A DNA stretch of 64,000 bases from Nitratiruptor sp. (GCA_009659925.1 PUXW01000007.1:62001-126000), one strand, 5' to 3'; counted from the first letter of the stretch, positions 1 to 11,466 are shown. Notes: generated by a model not told the origin, from the sequence alone. A program made the numbers and translations.

Positions 1-505
<505 letters not shown>

Positions 506-525
506 TCATGAAAGTTTGTACACCT

Positions 526-531
526 ATAATA
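526..531 (-). promoter_or_regulatory. Putative -10 box upstream of icd
   Basis: On the minus strand the 77-bp gap between mltG and icd contains TATTAT about 33 bp upstream of the icd start. No convincing -35 is seen, which is common in Campylobacterota, where the -10 is the conserved element. Inference only. Confidence 0.4.
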
Positions 532-570
532 GTAACCCAACTTTCTTTTATCTCCTCTCAAATCGCCTCT

Positions 571-1545
571 TTACTCCGGACTCTTTGAGCTCTTGTTTCT
601 TTTTTGGACACTTTGGATATTGCGCAGATGGGCTTTGTAGCTCTTGCTAAAGAGGTGGACCCCATCCGGTCCCCGTACGAAGTAGAGATAGTCCACCTTC
701 GCTGGGGCCACCGCCGCCTTGATGGCGTCGACCCCAACGATACAGACCGGATAGGGAGGAAGCCCCTTGTGGCGGTAGGTATTGAAGGGGCTTCGATCTT
801 CCCGGAGCCGTCTAGCCGTTACCTTCTGGTGGGAGAAGCGGCCATAGTTGAGGGCTCCATCCATTTGAAGAGGCATTCCAAGGCGGAGGCGATTGTAGAT
901 CACCGCGCTCACCAAGGGCATCTCCTCCCGATTGGCCGCCTCTTTTTGAATGATGGAAGCGATAGTGACGGTCCGGGTGAACCAGAGGGTTGGATTGAAG
1001 GAGCCATGGAGTTTGTGGGCCAGGCGCTCGTGGCGTCGCAAACTCTCTCGGACCAGGAAGGTCATCAGTCCATGTTCGTCAATTCCTTTAGGCAGATAGT
1101 AGGTCTCGGCAAAGAGGACTCCGTCCGGATAGGGAGCGAGGCGGTCATACTCTTTTTGTAACACTTCTAACCGATAACCATACTTACGGCTAAGTTGTCT
1201 GAGGATGTCGTAAGTTGTTTCTCCTGGTATCAATTGGACAGGGAAAAGGGCCGCTTTGGCGGTAGTCAGACGATAGAGCAGATCGGCCCGGCTCATTGGC
1301 CCTTTCCCCAGATCGATCCATCCCGACTGGGGAATCCCGATGAACTTGAGGAGATAGACATCGAGCTGGGAGAGTGGGAGCCCGTAGTCTCGGGTCAGAT
1401 CTGTTATAATCTTGGAAATCGAGCCCCGCTGGATCTGGAGCTGTTGAGGAGGTTGGATCGATGTTGCGAAGTAGAAAAGCAGCGCCACCATGATCATCAG
1501 TGTTATATCAACCATCAAGGAGATCATCTTCGAGACCATCCTCAT
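571..1545 (-). CDS. mltG: Endolytic murein transglycosylase MltG (YceG-like)
   Basis: A membrane-anchored lytic transglycosylase that cuts nascent glycan strands and helps to end peptidoglycan chains. The 324-aa product has an N-terminal membrane segment (about residues 8-28), then a LysM-like region. The catalytic segment ASIIQKEAANREE carries the expected Glu and is followed by VSAVIYNRLRLGMPLQMD and SPFNTYRHKGLPP, all hallmarks of the family. The start at 1545 is chosen because AGGAGG lies 6 nt upstream; the frame stays open further upstream (to 1758) without family-like sequence. ATG codons at 1539 and 1527 are alternatives. The 5' end overlaps the divergent AsmA-like gene. Confidence 0.93.
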   Translation of the reverse strand: MRMVSKMISLMVDITLMIMVALLFYFATSIQPPQQLQIQRGSISKIITDLTRDYGLPLSQLDVYLLKFIGIPQSGWIDLGKGPMSRADLLYRLTTAKAALFPVQLIPGETTYDILRQLSRKYGYRLEVLQKEYDRLAPYPDGVLFAETYYLPKGIDEHGLMTFLVRESLRRHERLAHKLHGSFNPTLWFTRTVTIASIIQKEAANREEMPLVSAVIYNRLRLGMPLQMDGALNYGRFSHQKVTARRLREDRSPFNTYRHKGLPPYPVCIVGVDAIKAAVAPAKVDYLYFVRGPDGVHLFSKSYKAHLRNIQSVQKRNKSSKSPE

Positions 1546-3949
1546 CCTCTTCCTCCTCTCCCTCGTACTCATTGGACTCTTGCAAGATGGAGTGCTCATC
1601 GAGCGCATCGCCGTTGGTCCAGTTGTCCTAGACCAATTGTATCTTAAACTCGATAAAAAGTTGGTGGTCCAGATCCACCACCTCACCCTCCCACTGCCCC
1701 AGGGAGATACCTTCCCCATCCGGGAGAAGTTGAAACTTCTCAAAGTAGCCACCGCCACTATCGACTCCCTTACTATCCGTCAGCTCACAATAGGCTCCTA
1801 CCAAGGGGAGCTCTCCTATAGTCGAAATCGGCTCCGCTTCAACTCCCCTTCCCTCCGCCTGGAGGCCTCTTTTTTGAGCCTCCTCCCCGATCTCTACTTC
1901 ATCCTCCACCAGCTCCAACTCCCCGATTATGGGTTGCGTTTGCAAGGAAGGGGGAAGTTGGATAGGACCGGGCATTTGCGAATGGGAGGAAGTTACACCT
2001 TCCACGGAGCCCCGGGGAGCTACTGGCTGGAAAAGGGCAAGGGAAAACTCACTTGGACCATCAGATCCCATCCCTTCGATCAAAGGGTCTGGCACCACCT
2101 CATCACCCAGCTCCTTCCCCCCTCCCAAGTCTCCTGGCCCTTGAAGATCGAAGCCGAGGAGTACCAAATCCCCTCCCTCACCATCACCATCCTCGAAGGG
2201 AAAGCCCCCCATATCCAAGGCCATATCCAGGCTAAGGGGGTCCAACTCCCATTTCACCCGGAACTCCCCCCAGTGACCATAGCCAGGTTGGATGGAACCA
2301 TCGATGGGGATCGCCTCTCGTGCGTTGCCACCGGAGCCTCCTTCCAGGAGAAAAGGCTTTCCAAGCTCCTTGCCCAGGTGGATTCCCGGGGAGTCCACCT
2401 CTCCTTGCAACTGGATACCCCCATCGATCGACAAATCCAAACACTCTTGGCAGCCTATGGGATCCACCTTCCATGCCTTCAGGAAGAGGGGAGGTCCCAG
2501 GTCGAGGTGAACCTTCAAATTCCTTGGACTCTTCAAGGTCTCCAGATTGCCGGAGCCTTGAAAGGGAGAGGAAAGGTGGTCTGCGGGGATGGAGTCCCCC
2601 TCACTTCGAGGAACTTCCGGCTCCGCCTTCGCTCTCAACGGCTCCTCCTCCTGCCAAGCCAGATCGAACTCTTGCCATTTCAAGGGAGGATCCAAGGCGT
2701 TCTCGATTTGAAGCAGGGGATCGGGCGCTACACCCTCGCCAATTTCAGGAGCGATCCTACCTTTCCCCTCATCCACCTCCCCCCAACAACCACTCCATTG
2801 GAGGTCGACCTGCAAAACCAGCGCCTCCTCCTCCCCCACTTTCAAGTGAGCTACTCCATGGCTACCAAACGCCTCACCATCCACAACCTCCCCCTCCTCG
2901 CCCCCTACCTTCCCTGGCTTCCCCCTTTAAGAGAGGGGAATTTGACCATCAATCTGGCCAAGGGCCAGGGACAATGGAACGCCATCTTGACCCATCCTAT
3001 CTTCTCTCGCAACGGCATCCCCATCTCCCCCTTGCATGGCACCATCCACCTTGCCAAGAGCCGTGGATCCATTGGCGATTTCGCCACCATCCACCTTGGC
3101 CCAAAGCCCCAAATTGATCTCAACGATATTACCATCGATTTGAAGGAGCTGGCGGCCCTCCTCCCAGCCAAAGGGGGAAAGAGAGCCACCTTAACCGTCA
3201 CCCTCACCCGCACGAGCCTCACCTACCAAGACCACTCCCTCTTTATCCAATCGGGAACCCTCCAGCTAGGACCACATTTCCATTTCCTAGGCTATTTGCC
3301 CCACGGTTTTGTGACCATCGAGGAGAGGGGGAAAGGCTACCGCTTTCGGGCCAGCGCCCTCTCCAGCCAAGAGCTCAATGCCCTTTTAGGTTTTCCCCTC
3401 GTGGATCGGGGGCGCTACGAAGTGGAAGGGGTGATACAGGATGGAGTGGTAGAAGGCAAGCTCCATATAGCCCAGGGTACTCTCCGCCACCTCACCAAAT
3501 TCAACAACCTCTTCGCCCTCTTCAATACCATTCCAGCCCTCTTAACCCTCTCCAGTCCCGGTTTTGCCGCTAAGGGGCTTCCCATCCAAGAGGGGGAGAT
3601 CGCCTTTCAGGTGAGTTCCAACTACCTCTTCTTCCCCTCCATCCACCTTCGCTCCAAGGCCATGACCATTCGCGGGAGCGGTGCCATCGATCGCAAGGGG
3701 GGTAATGTGGCCTTCCTCCTGGAGATAGAGACCCTCAAAGGGTTAGCCCACCTGGTTCACAAGATTCCGGTAGCGGGTTACATCCTGCTTGGCAAGAAGG
3801 GAACCATCACGACACGCATTGAGGTGAGGGGCTCCCTGGAGCGTCCTCAGGTGCGCTCCCTCCTCCCTCAAGAGAGCCTCCAGCTCCCCTTTCAAATTCT
3901 CCGACGCACCCTCCAGCTCCCCTTCGACCTCCTTGCTCCGGCCAGGTGA
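1490..3949 (+). CDS. AsmA/YhdP-like (DUF3971-type) envelope protein
   Basis: An 819-aa protein with one N-terminal membrane segment (about residues 14-32, rich in I, L and F) and a long beta-rich periplasmic body. The C-terminal stretch around residues 690-790, including KIPVAGYILLGKKGTITTR followed by GSLERPQV, is characteristic of AsmA/YhdP relatives. That family forms bridge-like proteins implicated in lipid transport to, and homeostasis of, the outer membrane. The true start is uncertain: the ATG at 1490 has a poor ribosome site and lies inside the 5' end of the divergent mltG. The gene ends 2 bp before the convergent lolC. The exact role in this organism is inference. Confidence 0.8.
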   Translation: MIISVISTIKEIIFETILILFLLSLVLIGLLQDGVLIERIAVGPVVLDQLYLKLDKKLVVQIHHLTLPLPQGDTFPIREKLKLLKVATATIDSLTIRQLTIGSYQGELSYSRNRLRFNSPSLRLEASFLSLLPDLYFILHQLQLPDYGLRLQGRGKLDRTGHLRMGGSYTFHGAPGSYWLEKGKGKLTWTIRSHPFDQRVWHHLITQLLPPSQVSWPLKIEAEEYQIPSLTITILEGKAPHIQGHIQAKGVQLPFHPELPPVTIARLDGTIDGDRLSCVATGASFQEKRLSKLLAQVDSRGVHLSLQLDTPIDRQIQTLLAAYGIHLPCLQEEGRSQVEVNLQIPWTLQGLQIAGALKGRGKVVCGDGVPLTSRNFRLRLRSQRLLLLPSQIELLPFQGRIQGVLDLKQGIGRYTLANFRSDPTFPLIHLPPTTTPLEVDLQNQRLLLPHFQVSYSMATKRLTIHNLPLLAPYLPWLPPLREGNLTINLAKGQGQWNAILTHPIFSRNGIPISPLHGTIHLAKSRGSIGDFATIHLGPKPQIDLNDITIDLKELAALLPAKGGKRATLTVTLTRTSLTYQDHSLFIQSGTLQLGPHFHFLGYLPHGFVTIEERGKGYRFRASALSSQELNALLGFPLVDRGRYEVEGVIQDGVVEGKLHIAQGTLRHLTKFNNLFALFNTIPALLTLSSPGFAAKGLPIQEGEIAFQVSSNYLFFPSIHLRSKAMTIRGSGAIDRKGGNVAFLLEIETLKGLAHLVHKIPVAGYILLGKKGTITTRIEVRGSLERPQVRSLLPQESLQLPFQILRRTLQLPFDLLAPAR

Positions 3950-3951
3950 GG

Positions 3952-5154
3952 CTACTCGTTGCGTAAAACCCCCAGAAGGTCGACCCGGGTCGCTTTCTTG
4001 GCTGGATAGAGGGAGGAGAGGATGGTGATGAGGATTGCCCCGATTAGGATAGCCCCCAGATCGATGGGGCTAAGCTCCAGGGGCAAACGGGAGGTTCCAT
4101 AGACGTCGGCTGGCAGATCGACGATGTCGAAATGGCCCAAGAGGAAGACCCCAAGGAGGCCGAGCAAGAGGCCGAAGAGGATTCCAAGTCCGCCGATGAT
4201 GGAACCCAGGAGGAAGAAGATGGCCTCGATCTCCTTCGGTCTAGCCCCCAGACTCAAAAGGAGGGCGATCTCCTTGCGGCGGGTCATAACGGTCATGAGG
4301 AGGGAGCTGACGATATTGAGGGAGGCGATGAGGATGATGAGCATCAAGACGATGAAGAGGGCCCGCTTCTCCATCTTGAGGGCGGCGAAGAAGTTCCCAT
4401 TTTGCTGCCACCACCCCACAACTCCAACCCCTTCGGGCAAGGCAGCGGCGATCCGTTGGATATCCCGCTGGGGATCGGAGGAGTAGACATGGATGCCACT
4501 AAAGCCGTGGGGGAGGTGGAGGACCTTGCGCATCGCTTCGAGGGTGGTGTAGGCATAGGCCTTGTCGTAGGCGATAAGTCCAGAGTGGAAGGAGCCCACA
4601 ACCTCGAAGCGTTTGAAGAGGGGAGCGATAGCAAATCCACTGGGTTCAGCCTTGGCGAAGATGAAGAAGAGGCGTTCGTGGGGACGTAGGAAGAGGCGCT
4701 CCCAGAGCTCCTTGCCAACAATTGCCTGGAATCCCTTGGGTTCGGGAATCTGCTCCAGGGCCTGGCGTAACACCTCGTTGATGGCCTGCTCCCGGGCAAA
4801 ATCGACTCCAAAGAGGACCCCCCCTTCGAGGCGTTCCCCCTTCTTGTAGATCACCTGGGAGGAGATGTAGGGGCTCAATTTGAGCTGGGGAAAGCGGGCT
4901 TCAAGATGCTCTAAAAGCTCCTCTTCCAGGAAGGGGGTCACTTTGGGATAGATGGTGAGGGGGTAGTTCATCGTGAAGAGTTTGCGTTCAAACTCTCGAT
5001 CGAAGCCGTTCATGATGGCCATGGCGATGATGAGGACCATCACCCCGACGCAAATGCCCAAGAAGGCCAGGAGAGCCGAGAGGAAGATGAAGGGCTGCTC
5101 CCGGTCAAAGCGCAGGTAGCGCCGGACGATGAAGGGGACGAGGCGGCTATCCAT
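3952..5154 (-). CDS. lolC: Lipoprotein-releasing ABC transporter permease, LolC/LolE family
   Basis: A 400-aa inner-membrane permease of the FtsX/MacB superfamily, which extracts outer-membrane lipoproteins for transfer to LolA. One membrane segment sits near residues 24-45, then a periplasmic domain of about 200 residues, then three membrane segments near the C-terminus. The cytoplasmic signature [20 protein letters not shown] lies between the second and third. It overlaps the secA stop by 8 nt and is probably cotranscribed with secA. The chaperone gene lolA lies just beyond secA on the other strand. Only one permease gene is present here and no LolD ATPase, so that subunit must be encoded elsewhere. 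Confidence 0.9.
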   Translation of the reverse strand: MDSRLVPFIVRRYLRFDREQPFIFLSALLAFLGICVGVMVLIIAMAIMNGFDREFERKLFTMNYPLTIYPKVTPFLEEELLEHLEARFPQLKLSPYISSQVIYKKGERLEGGVLFGVDFAREQAINEVLRQALEQIPEPKGFQAIVGKELWERLFLRPHERLFFIFAKAEPSGFAIAPLFKRFEVVGSFHSGLIAYDKAYAYTTLEAMRKVLHLPHGFSGIHVYSSDPQRDIQRIAAALPEGVGVVGWWQQNGNFFAALKMEKRALFIVLMLIILIASLNIVSSLLMTVMTRRKEIALLLSLGARPKEIEAIFFLLGSIIGGLGILFGLLLGLLGVFLLGHFDIVDLPADVYGTSRLPLELSPIDLGAILIGAILITILSSLYPAKKATRVDLLGVLRNE

Positions 5155-7747
5155 TGGCGGTGGCGGCTAGAACCCCCCGTTTGGGTCCACTCTTCCCACA
5201 GCAGTGCTTGTACTTCTTCCCGCTCCCACAAGGGCAAGGATCGTTCCGGGCCGGCTTTTTTGCCTGCTTCCTAGGAGCCTCTCCGGGTTTGGGGAGGGAG
5301 CCATGTTGGAAGGTGGCCTGCTCCTGGAGTTCTCGCTCCATCTTGGCCAACTCCTCTTCGAGGCGGCGCAATTGCTCCTCTTCCTCCTGGCTGCGCAGCT
5401 GGACCAGATGGAGGGTCTTGACCGCCTCGTGTTTGATCCGATTGACCAGCTCGACGAAGAGATTGTAGGCCTCCTTCTTGTATTCTACCAGGGGATCTTT
5501 CTGGTTGTAGCCCCGCAGCCCGATTCCGGTCTTGAGGATATCCATCTGATAAAGGTGCTCCCGCCACGCATTGTCGAGAACCTGAAGATACAAGATCCGC
5601 TCAATCTCGCTGCGTTGTTTGGGATCGAGGGGGGCCATCTTGGCCTCATACTCCTGGGTGAGACGGCGCAGGATAGTCTCCTTGAGCTCCTCATACTCCT
5701 TGCCCTCCAACTCCCTTTGATCCAGGGAGCTTCCCAGCTCCTCTTGCAAGAGTTTGACCAGCTTGGAGAGGTTGTAGTCCTCCCGGGGAGTTTCGGGGAA
5801 GATCTGGGCCTCGTGGAGGAGTTGCTCTACCAGCTCGGCCCGGTTCTGCTTGATTTTGGAAGCGATGTCGTACTCTGGATTGAGGAGCTCAGTGCGGAAC
5901 TTATAGATGGTCTTGCGCTGTTCATTGGCTACATCGTCATACTCGAGGATATGTTTGCGGGCCTCAAAGTGGAGGTTCTCCACCCGCTTTTGGGCCTTTT
6001 CCACCGCCCGGGTGACCATCTTCGATTCGATATGTTCCCCCTCTTCGATTCCCAGACGCTCCATGATGTTCTTGATCCGATCCCCCCCAAAGATACGCAA
6101 GAGGTTGTCCTCCAGACTCAAGAAGAACTGGCTCTCACCCGGATCCCCCTGGCGTCCAGCCCGACCCCGAAGCTGGTTGTCGATCCGGCGGCTCTCATGG
6201 CGCTCGGTCCCGAGGATGAAGAGTCCCCCCAGTGCCCGGACCTCGTCGTCAATTTGGATATCGACCCCCCGTCCGGCCATGTTGGTTGCTACGGTGACGG
6301 CCCCCTTCTTGCCGGCTTGGGCGATGATCTGGGCCTCCTTCTCGTGGTGTTTGGCGTTGAGGACGGTGTGGGGGATCTTCTCCTTTTTGAGCATCTGGTG
6401 CAGGAGTTCGTTCTTTTCGATGGAGGTGGTCCCTACCAGGACCGGTTGCCCCTTCTTGTGGAGCTCCTTGATCTTGCGCACAACCGCTTCGAACTTCTCC
6501 TTTTCACTTTTGAAGATCAAATCGTCGTGGTCCTTGCGAATCACCGGCTTGTTGGTAGGGATGGAGATTACTTCCAAACCGTAGATTTGGGCGAACTCGG
6601 CCGCTTCCGTCTGGGCCGTTCCGGTCATGCCTGCCAGCTTCTTGTACATACGGAAGTAGTTCTGGAAGGTGATATCGGCCAGGGTCTGGCTCTCCTCTTG
6701 AATTTCGACCCCCTCTTTGGCTTCCAAGGCCTGGTGCAGCCCCTCGCTGAACCGGCGCCCCTCGCTCAAACGCCCGGTAAATTCGTCGACGATCACCACC
6801 TCCCCATCTTTGACCACATAGTCCACATCCCTTTGAAAGAGGTAGTTGGCCTTGAGAGCCTGGTCGAGGTGGTGGGCGAGGATGGCATTCTCGAGACTAT
6901 AGAGGTTGTCCACTCCAAAGAGCTCTTCGGCCTTGGCAATCCCCTCCTGGGTGAGGAGGATGACCCGATCCTTCTCGTCGACGGTGAAGTGCTTATCCCT
7001 TTCCAGCTGTTTGGCAATCCGGTCGGCTTTGATGTAGTTGTCCAACTTGCGATTGGTCGGCCCGGAGATGATTAGCGGCGTACGGGCCTCGTCGATGAGG
7101 ATGGAGTCGACCTCGTCGATGATGGCGTAGTTGTGGCCCCGCTGGACCATCTCGTCCAGGGAGTACTTCATGTTGTCCCGCAAGTAGTCGAAACCAAATT
7201 CGTTGTTGGTGCCGTAGGTGATATCGCACTGGTACTGCTCTTTGCGTACCCGATCGTCGTGGATGTCGCTGGTGATACAGCCGGTGGTATAGCCGAGGAA
7301 GGAGTAGAGCTTGCCCATCTGGGTGGCATCCCGCTTGGCCAGGTAGTCGTTGACGGTAACCACATGGACCCCCTCGCCGGTCATGGCGTTGAGGGCTACC
7401 GCCAGGGTCGCCACCAGGGTCTTTCCCTCACCGGTCTTCATCTCGGCAATTTTCCCCTCATGGAGCACCATTCCTCCAATCAGCTGGACATCGAAATGGC
7501 GCATCCCGAGGACCCGTTTGCTGGCCTCCCGGGTGATGGCAAAGGAGTCCTCCAGGACCTCATCCATGCTCTTTCGCCCACTTCGCACCTCTTCCCGGAG
7601 CTCTTGGAAGGCCCTTTGCAACTCTTCATCGCTCATCTTGGCATATTTGGGTTCTAAGGCGTTGATCCGCTTGACCCGTTTCCAATAGCGCTTGAGTTCC
7701 CGGTCGTTCTTCGTACCAAAGACCTTGCGCACCACACTCTTGAGCAT
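5147..7747 (-). CDS. secA: Preprotein translocase ATPase SecA
   Basis: The motor ATPase that drives unfolded preproteins through SecYEG. The 866-aa product has the usual length and all domains: Walker [12 protein letters not shown] near residue 105, the DEAD-like [18 protein letters not shown] near 210, the preprotein cross-linking domain, the helicase motif [20 protein letters not shown] near 500, and a C-terminal SecB/zinc-binding tail [15 protein letters not shown] with its Cys ligands intact. It begins with ATG at 7747 and is divergent from lolA, sharing a short promoter region. It overlaps lolC downstream. Confidence 0.98.
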   Translation of the reverse strand: MLKSVVRKVFGTKNDRELKRYWKRVKRINALEPKYAKMSDEELQRAFQELREEVRSGRKSMDEVLEDSFAITREASKRVLGMRHFDVQLIGGMVLHEGKIAEMKTGEGKTLVATLAVALNAMTGEGVHVVTVNDYLAKRDATQMGKLYSFLGYTTGCITSDIHDDRVRKEQYQCDITYGTNNEFGFDYLRDNMKYSLDEMVQRGHNYAIIDEVDSILIDEARTPLIISGPTNRKLDNYIKADRIAKQLERDKHFTVDEKDRVILLTQEGIAKAEELFGVDNLYSLENAILAHHLDQALKANYLFQRDVDYVVKDGEVVIVDEFTGRLSEGRRFSEGLHQALEAKEGVEIQEESQTLADITFQNYFRMYKKLAGMTGTAQTEAAEFAQIYGLEVISIPTNKPVIRKDHDDLIFKSEKEKFEAVVRKIKELHKKGQPVLVGTTSIEKNELLHQMLKKEKIPHTVLNAKHHEKEAQIIAQAGKKGAVTVATNMAGRGVDIQIDDEVRALGGLFILGTERHESRRIDNQLRGRAGRQGDPGESQFFLSLEDNLLRIFGGDRIKNIMERLGIEEGEHIESKMVTRAVEKAQKRVENLHFEARKHILEYDDVANEQRKTIYKFRTELLNPEYDIASKIKQNRAELVEQLLHEAQIFPETPREDYNLSKLVKLLQEELGSSLDQRELEGKEYEELKETILRRLTQEYEAKMAPLDPKQRSEIERILYLQVLDNAWREHLYQMDILKTGIGLRGYNQKDPLVEYKKEAYNLFVELVNRIKHEAVKTLHLVQLRSQEEEEQLRRLEEELAKMERELQEQATFQHGSLPKPGEAPRKQAKKPARNDPCPCGSGKKYKHCCGKSGPKRGVLAATANG

Positions 7748-7770
7748 CGAAAATCCTTACTTTTTAGTTG

Positions 7771-7780
7771 TACAATTGTA
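7771..7780. promoter_or_regulatory. Palindromic divergent -10 element between secA and lolA
   Basis: The perfect palindrome TACAATTGTA lies 23 bp from the secA start and 28 bp from the lolA start. It reads as TACAAT (5 of 6 matches to the -10 consensus) on both strands, so one sequence may serve both divergent promoters. The dual use is inference. Confidence 0.45.
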
Positions 7781-7808
7781 ACACATCAAGGTTTACGAAA
7801 GGATCGCC

Positions 7809-8327
7809 ATGGTTCGACGACTCATTATCGTCCTCTTGGCCAGCCTTTTGCATGGGGAAGGGCTGCAGATAGAAGACTTCGAGAGCCCCTTCGTCCAGGA
7901 GGTACGCAACGATCAAAACAGAACCCTCCGCTATGAGGGGCGGGTCTGTTTCCAGGCCCCCAACCTGACCCATTGGATCTATACCAAGCCAGTCTTAAAA
8001 GAGGTCCTCTTAATTGGGCAAAAACTCATCGTCCTGGAACCAGAACTCGAACAGGTAACCACTACCAAGCTCAAAGAGGAGCACAATGTCCTCGCCCTCC
8101 TTCAACGGGCCCATCCCATCGCCCCCAACCGCTACCAGCTCTCCTACAAAGGGTACACTTTTCAAATTGCTACCGACAACAATGGGACGATCCGCCAAAT
8201 TAGCTATCAAGATGAACTGGCCAACCAGGTGACGATCCGCTTCACTCGACCGGTTCAAAATGGAGGGTTGTCACAGGATTGTTTCAAGATGGAGATTCCA
8301 GCCCATTTCGATCGGGTCTATCGATAG
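7809..8327 (+). CDS. lolA: Periplasmic outer-membrane lipoprotein carrier LolA
   Basis: A 172-aa periplasmic chaperone that ferries lipoproteins from the LolC/D complex to the outer membrane. It has a short signal peptide (residues 1-17, ending near LLHG). The body includes a LolA-like YEGRVCFQAPNLTHWIYTKP strand pair and the later IRFTRP strand. The ATG at 7809 has AAAGGA upstream. It is divergent from secA-lolC, and this clustering of export and lipoprotein-sorting genes supports the assignment. No separate LolB is seen. Confidence 0.85.
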   Translation: MVRRLIIVLLASLLHGEGLQIEDFESPFVQEVRNDQNRTLRYEGRVCFQAPNLTHWIYTKPVLKEVLLIGQKLIVLEPELEQVTTTKLKEEHNVLALLQRAHPIAPNRYQLSYKGYTFQIATDNNGTIRQISYQDELANQVTIRFTRPVQNGGLSQDCFKMEIPAHFDRVYR

Positions 8328-8342
8328 GGGGCCAAGGGCCCC
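8328..8342. terminator. GC-rich hairpin between convergent lolA and acnB
   Basis: The perfect 6-bp stem GGGGCC/GGCCCC with a 3-nt loop sits immediately after the lolA TAG and 8 bp from the acnB stop. It lies in the only gap between two convergent genes, so a shared terminator is plausible. There is no strong U-tract, so its efficiency is uncertain. Confidence 0.45.
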
Positions 8343-8349
8343 GGGGGGT

Positions 8350-10929
8350 TTAGAGGTATTTGTGGACCATTTCGTCCAGCAGACGTTCGTCGAGCTGGTC
8401 GAAGTTGAGGTAGCTGTAGACGCGATCCTCTTTTCCAGCCAGTTTCTTGGGAACGATCTCCATATACTCTTGAGCCGTTGGGATGCGACCGAGAATGGCA
8501 GTGACCGCTGCAAGTTCAGCACTTCCCAGGTAGACCTTGGCGTCTTTCCCCATTCGGTTGTCGAAGTTTCGGGTCGAGGTACTAAAGACCACCGCTCCAT
8601 CCCGGACCCGGGCCTGGTTCCCCATACACAGACTACATCCTGGCAGTTCGGTTCGGGCTCCAGCCGTTCCGTAGATGGAGTAATACCCCTCCTCGATGAG
8701 CTTCTCTTCGTCCATCTTCGTCGGTGGAACAACCCAAAGCCGCACTGGCACCTGCCCCTCGCCCCGGAGAATCTCTCCAAGAGCCCGGTAATGGCCGATG
8801 TTGGTCATACAGCTTCCGACAAAGACCTCGTCGATCTTGTGGGGTCGGTTGGGGTTGGCTAGGACCTCACTGAGGGTGGCTACATCGTCGGGATCGTTGG
8901 GGCAAGCGACGATTGGCTCCTTGATCTCGTTCAAGTCGATCTCGATGACCGCCGCATACTCGGCGTTCTTGTCGGCCTTCATGAGGGTGGGGTTCTTGAG
9001 CCACTCCTCCATCTTCTTCTTGCGTCGCTCCAAGGTCCTCGCATCCTGGTATCCCGACTCGATCATCTTCTCGATCAGCTTGATGTTGGACTTGATGTAC
9101 TCGATGACCGGTTCTTCGTCGAGCTGGACCGTACACGCCGCCGCACTCCGCTCAGCCGAAGCGTCACTAAGCTCGAAGGCTTGCTCCACCTTGAGGAAGG
9201 GAAGCCCCTCGATCTCGAGGATTCGTCCGGCGAAGATGTTCTTCTTGCCCTTTTTTTCTACCGTCAAGAGTCCCTGCTTGATGGCAAAGTAGGGAATGGC
9301 ATTGACCAGATCCCGCAAGGTGATGCCAGGCTGCAGCTCCCCACTGAAGCGAACCAGAACCGACTCGGGCATGTTGAGAGGCATCGTTCCCGTCACGGCG
9401 GCGAAGGCGACCAATCCAGATCCGGCCGGGAAGCTGATACCGATGGGGAAGCGGGTATGGGAGTCCCCTCCAGTTCCTACGGTATCGGGCAGAACCATGC
9501 GGTTGAGCCAGGAGTGGATAACCCCGTCACCAGGACGCAAACTCACCCCTCCACGGCTTGTGATGAACTCGGGGAGGGTGTGTTGGAGCTCGATGTCGGC
9601 CGGCTTGGGATAGGCGGCGGTATGGCAGAAGCTCTGGAGGACGAAGTCGGCCCCGAAGCTTAAAGCCGCTAGCTCCTTGATCTCGTCCCGGGTCATGGCT
9701 CCGGTGGTATCCTGGCTTCCTACGGTAAGGGTTTCGGGCTCCACATACATGCCAGGACGCACCCCCTCCATGCCGCAAGCCTTCCCGACGATCTTCTGAG
9801 CCAAGGTGTAGCCGACCCCCTCTTTGTCTGCCGGTTGTTCTGGGCGGGTGAAGATCTGCTCTTCAGGCATACCCAAAGCAGCCCGGGCCTTTCTGGTGAG
9901 ACCGCGACCGATGATAAGAGGAATCCGTCCGCCAGCCCGGTACTCGTCGGGGAGGGTATTGGGCTTGAGCTTGAATTCGCTCACTACCTCCCCGTTTTTG
10001 AGGATCTTCCCTTCGTAGGGGCGAATCTCGATCTCATCCCCCGTTTCCAGCTTGTCTACGGGAGCTTCGATGGGCAAGGCTCCGGAGTCTTCGGCGGTGT
10101 TGAAAAAGATCGGGGCGATGATCCCGCCGATGATAATTCCGCCAGTGCGCTTGTTGGGAACGTGGGGGATATCTTCGCCAATCCACCACTGGAGGGAGTT
10201 GATCCCCGATTTACGGCTTGAACCTGTCCCCACCACATCTCCGACGAAGGCGATGGGAAGTCCCCGCTCCTTGAGCTTTTTAATGGTCTCCTGGGCATCG
10301 GGCATTTTGGCCTTGAGCATCGAGAGGGCATGGAGGGGGATGTCACTGCGGCTCCAGGCCTCACTGGCTGGAGAGAGGTCATCGGTGTTGGTCTCTCCAG
10401 GAACCTTGAAAACGACCGCCTTAATCGACTCGGGCAAGGGTTTGCGGGAGAGGAACCACTCGGCGTTGGCCCAAGATTCCAGGACCTCCTTGGCATACTT
10501 GTTGGTCTTGGCCTTTTCCACCACGTCGTTGAAGGCATCGTAGACCAGGAGGGTCTTTTTGAGGGCATCGGCTGCCGCTTGGGCCACCTCGGGATCTTCA
10601 TGGTCAAGGGCCTCTACCAGGGGACCAACATTGTATCCACCCAGCATGGTGCCAAGGATCTCCACCGCCCGTTTGGGGCTAATGGCCGCCGTTTGGGCGT
10701 GGCCTTGGACAATATCCCGCAAGAAGGCCGCCTTCACATAGGCCGCATCATCCACTCCTGGGGGAACCCGATTGAGCAATAGATCCATGAGGAACTCCTC
10801 TTCCACGATGGGAACCTGCTTGAGGAGTTTGATCACCTCGTTGACCTGCTCGGCTGTGAGAGGCTTGGGGGGAATCCCCATCGCTTCTCGCTCTGCCGCT
10901 GCCTTCTTGTACTCTTCAATGAAGCTCAT
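8350..10929 (-). CDS. acnB: Bifunctional aconitate hydratase 2 / 2-methylisocitrate dehydratase
   Basis: Interconverts citrate and isocitrate using a [4Fe-4S] cluster. The 859-aa length and N-terminal helical HEAT-like domain (residues 1-160) are AcnB-type. The cluster cysteines are visible in [11 protein letters not shown] and in [11 protein letters not shown] near the C-terminus. The swivel domain contains [13 protein letters not shown]. The start ATG at 10929 has GGAGGCACC directly upstream. It follows a coiled-coil gene by 9 bp, probably as one transcript. With icd in the same window it covers citrate to 2-oxoglutarate. AcnB can also bind mRNA in other bacteria; that is not testable here. 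Confidence 0.98.
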   Translation of the reverse strand: MSFIEEYKKAAAEREAMGIPPKPLTAEQVNEVIKLLKQVPIVEEEFLMDLLLNRVPPGVDDAAYVKAAFLRDIVQGHAQTAAISPKRAVEILGTMLGGYNVGPLVEALDHEDPEVAQAAADALKKTLLVYDAFNDVVEKAKTNKYAKEVLESWANAEWFLSRKPLPESIKAVVFKVPGETNTDDLSPASEAWSRSDIPLHALSMLKAKMPDAQETIKKLKERGLPIAFVGDVVGTGSSRKSGINSLQWWIGEDIPHVPNKRTGGIIIGGIIAPIFFNTAEDSGALPIEAPVDKLETGDEIEIRPYEGKILKNGEVVSEFKLKPNTLPDEYRAGGRIPLIIGRGLTRKARAALGMPEEQIFTRPEQPADKEGVGYTLAQKIVGKACGMEGVRPGMYVEPETLTVGSQDTTGAMTRDEIKELAALSFGADFVLQSFCHTAAYPKPADIELQHTLPEFITSRGGVSLRPGDGVIHSWLNRMVLPDTVGTGGDSHTRFPIGISFPAGSGLVAFAAVTGTMPLNMPESVLVRFSGELQPGITLRDLVNAIPYFAIKQGLLTVEKKGKKNIFAGRILEIEGLPFLKVEQAFELSDASAERSAAACTVQLDEEPVIEYIKSNIKLIEKMIESGYQDARTLERRKKKMEEWLKNPTLMKADKNAEYAAVIEIDLNEIKEPIVACPNDPDDVATLSEVLANPNRPHKIDEVFVGSCMTNIGHYRALGEILRGEGQVPVRLWVVPPTKMDEEKLIEEGYYSIYGTAGARTELPGCSLCMGNQARVRDGAVVFSTSTRNFDNRMGKDAKVYLGSAELAAVTAILGRIPTAQEYMEIVPKKLAGKEDRVYSYLNFDQLDERLLDEMVHKYL

Positions 10930-10938
10930 GGTGCCTCC

Positions 10939-11436
10939 TTATTGGTTGTGTCGGAACTGATCGATCCGCTTTTGGAGCTGCTCCAAGAAGTGTTCCAGCC
11001 GCCTCAAGGCGATCTCCTTTTCATGGAGCAACTTGGCTTTTCGCTCTTCGAGCTCCATCTCCTGCTCTAAAAGACGCATCTCCTCGTTGGTCAACTCTTC
11101 GTAGCGCTCCTTGAGGCGGGCCAACTCCTGGTCGTGGTGGTGGAGTTCGTCCATGAGGCGCTTGTAGTCCCGTTCGAGCATCTCGATCTCCCGCTGGGTC
11201 TTGGCCTGGATTGTCGCTTTTTGGACCCGCTTGATCTTATTCAAAATCTCATGGATGCGGTGCTCGTGCTCCTTTTTGAGCCGGGCCACTTCGAGGATCT
11301 CCTCCTCGATTTTGGAGAGCTTTCGGCGCACCTCCTTGAGCTCCTCGTCCACCTGGGCAATGCGTTCTCGCATCTGGGCGATGACGCCCTCGAAATGTTC
11401 GACTTTCTCCTCCATCTTTTTAAGAAAATCTTCCAA
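10939..11436 (-). CDS. Coiled-coil protein of unknown function
   Basis: Not recognised as a named family. The product is almost entirely charged heptad-like helix, rich in E, K, R, L and Q with no membrane segment, and it ends QKRIDQFRHNQ. It resembles the coil half of CT398/HP0958-like zinc-ribbon proteins but has no cysteine ribbon. I choose the TTG at 11436 because AAGGAGGAAGGA lies immediately upstream and a promoter-like -10 sits at 11467-11472. The ATG at 11478 (14 residues longer) would lie upstream of that promoter and lacks a good ribosome site. It lies between ftsK and acnB. Confidence 0.7.
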   Translation of the reverse strand: MEDFLKKMEEKVEHFEGVIAQMRERIAQVDEELKEVRRKLSKIEEEILEVARLKKEHEHRIHEILNKIKRVQKATIQAKTQREIEMLERDYKRLMDELHHHDQELARLKERYEELTNEEMRLLEQEMELEERKAKLLHEKEIALRRLEHFLEQLQKRIDQFRHNQ

Positions 11437-11466
11437 TCCTTCCTCCTTGGCAATTCTTGTAGTACG

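Noticed and set aside
1546..1758. An N-terminal extension of mltG by 71 codons
   Set aside because: It is antisense to the AsmA-like gene and lacks a signal or membrane segment in the right place; the ATG at 1545 has AGGAGG at 6 nt.
5204..7075. A 623-codon open frame on the plus strand opposite secA
   Set aside because: Antisense shadow of a GC-rich, fully conserved secA; no ribosome site and no family resemblance.
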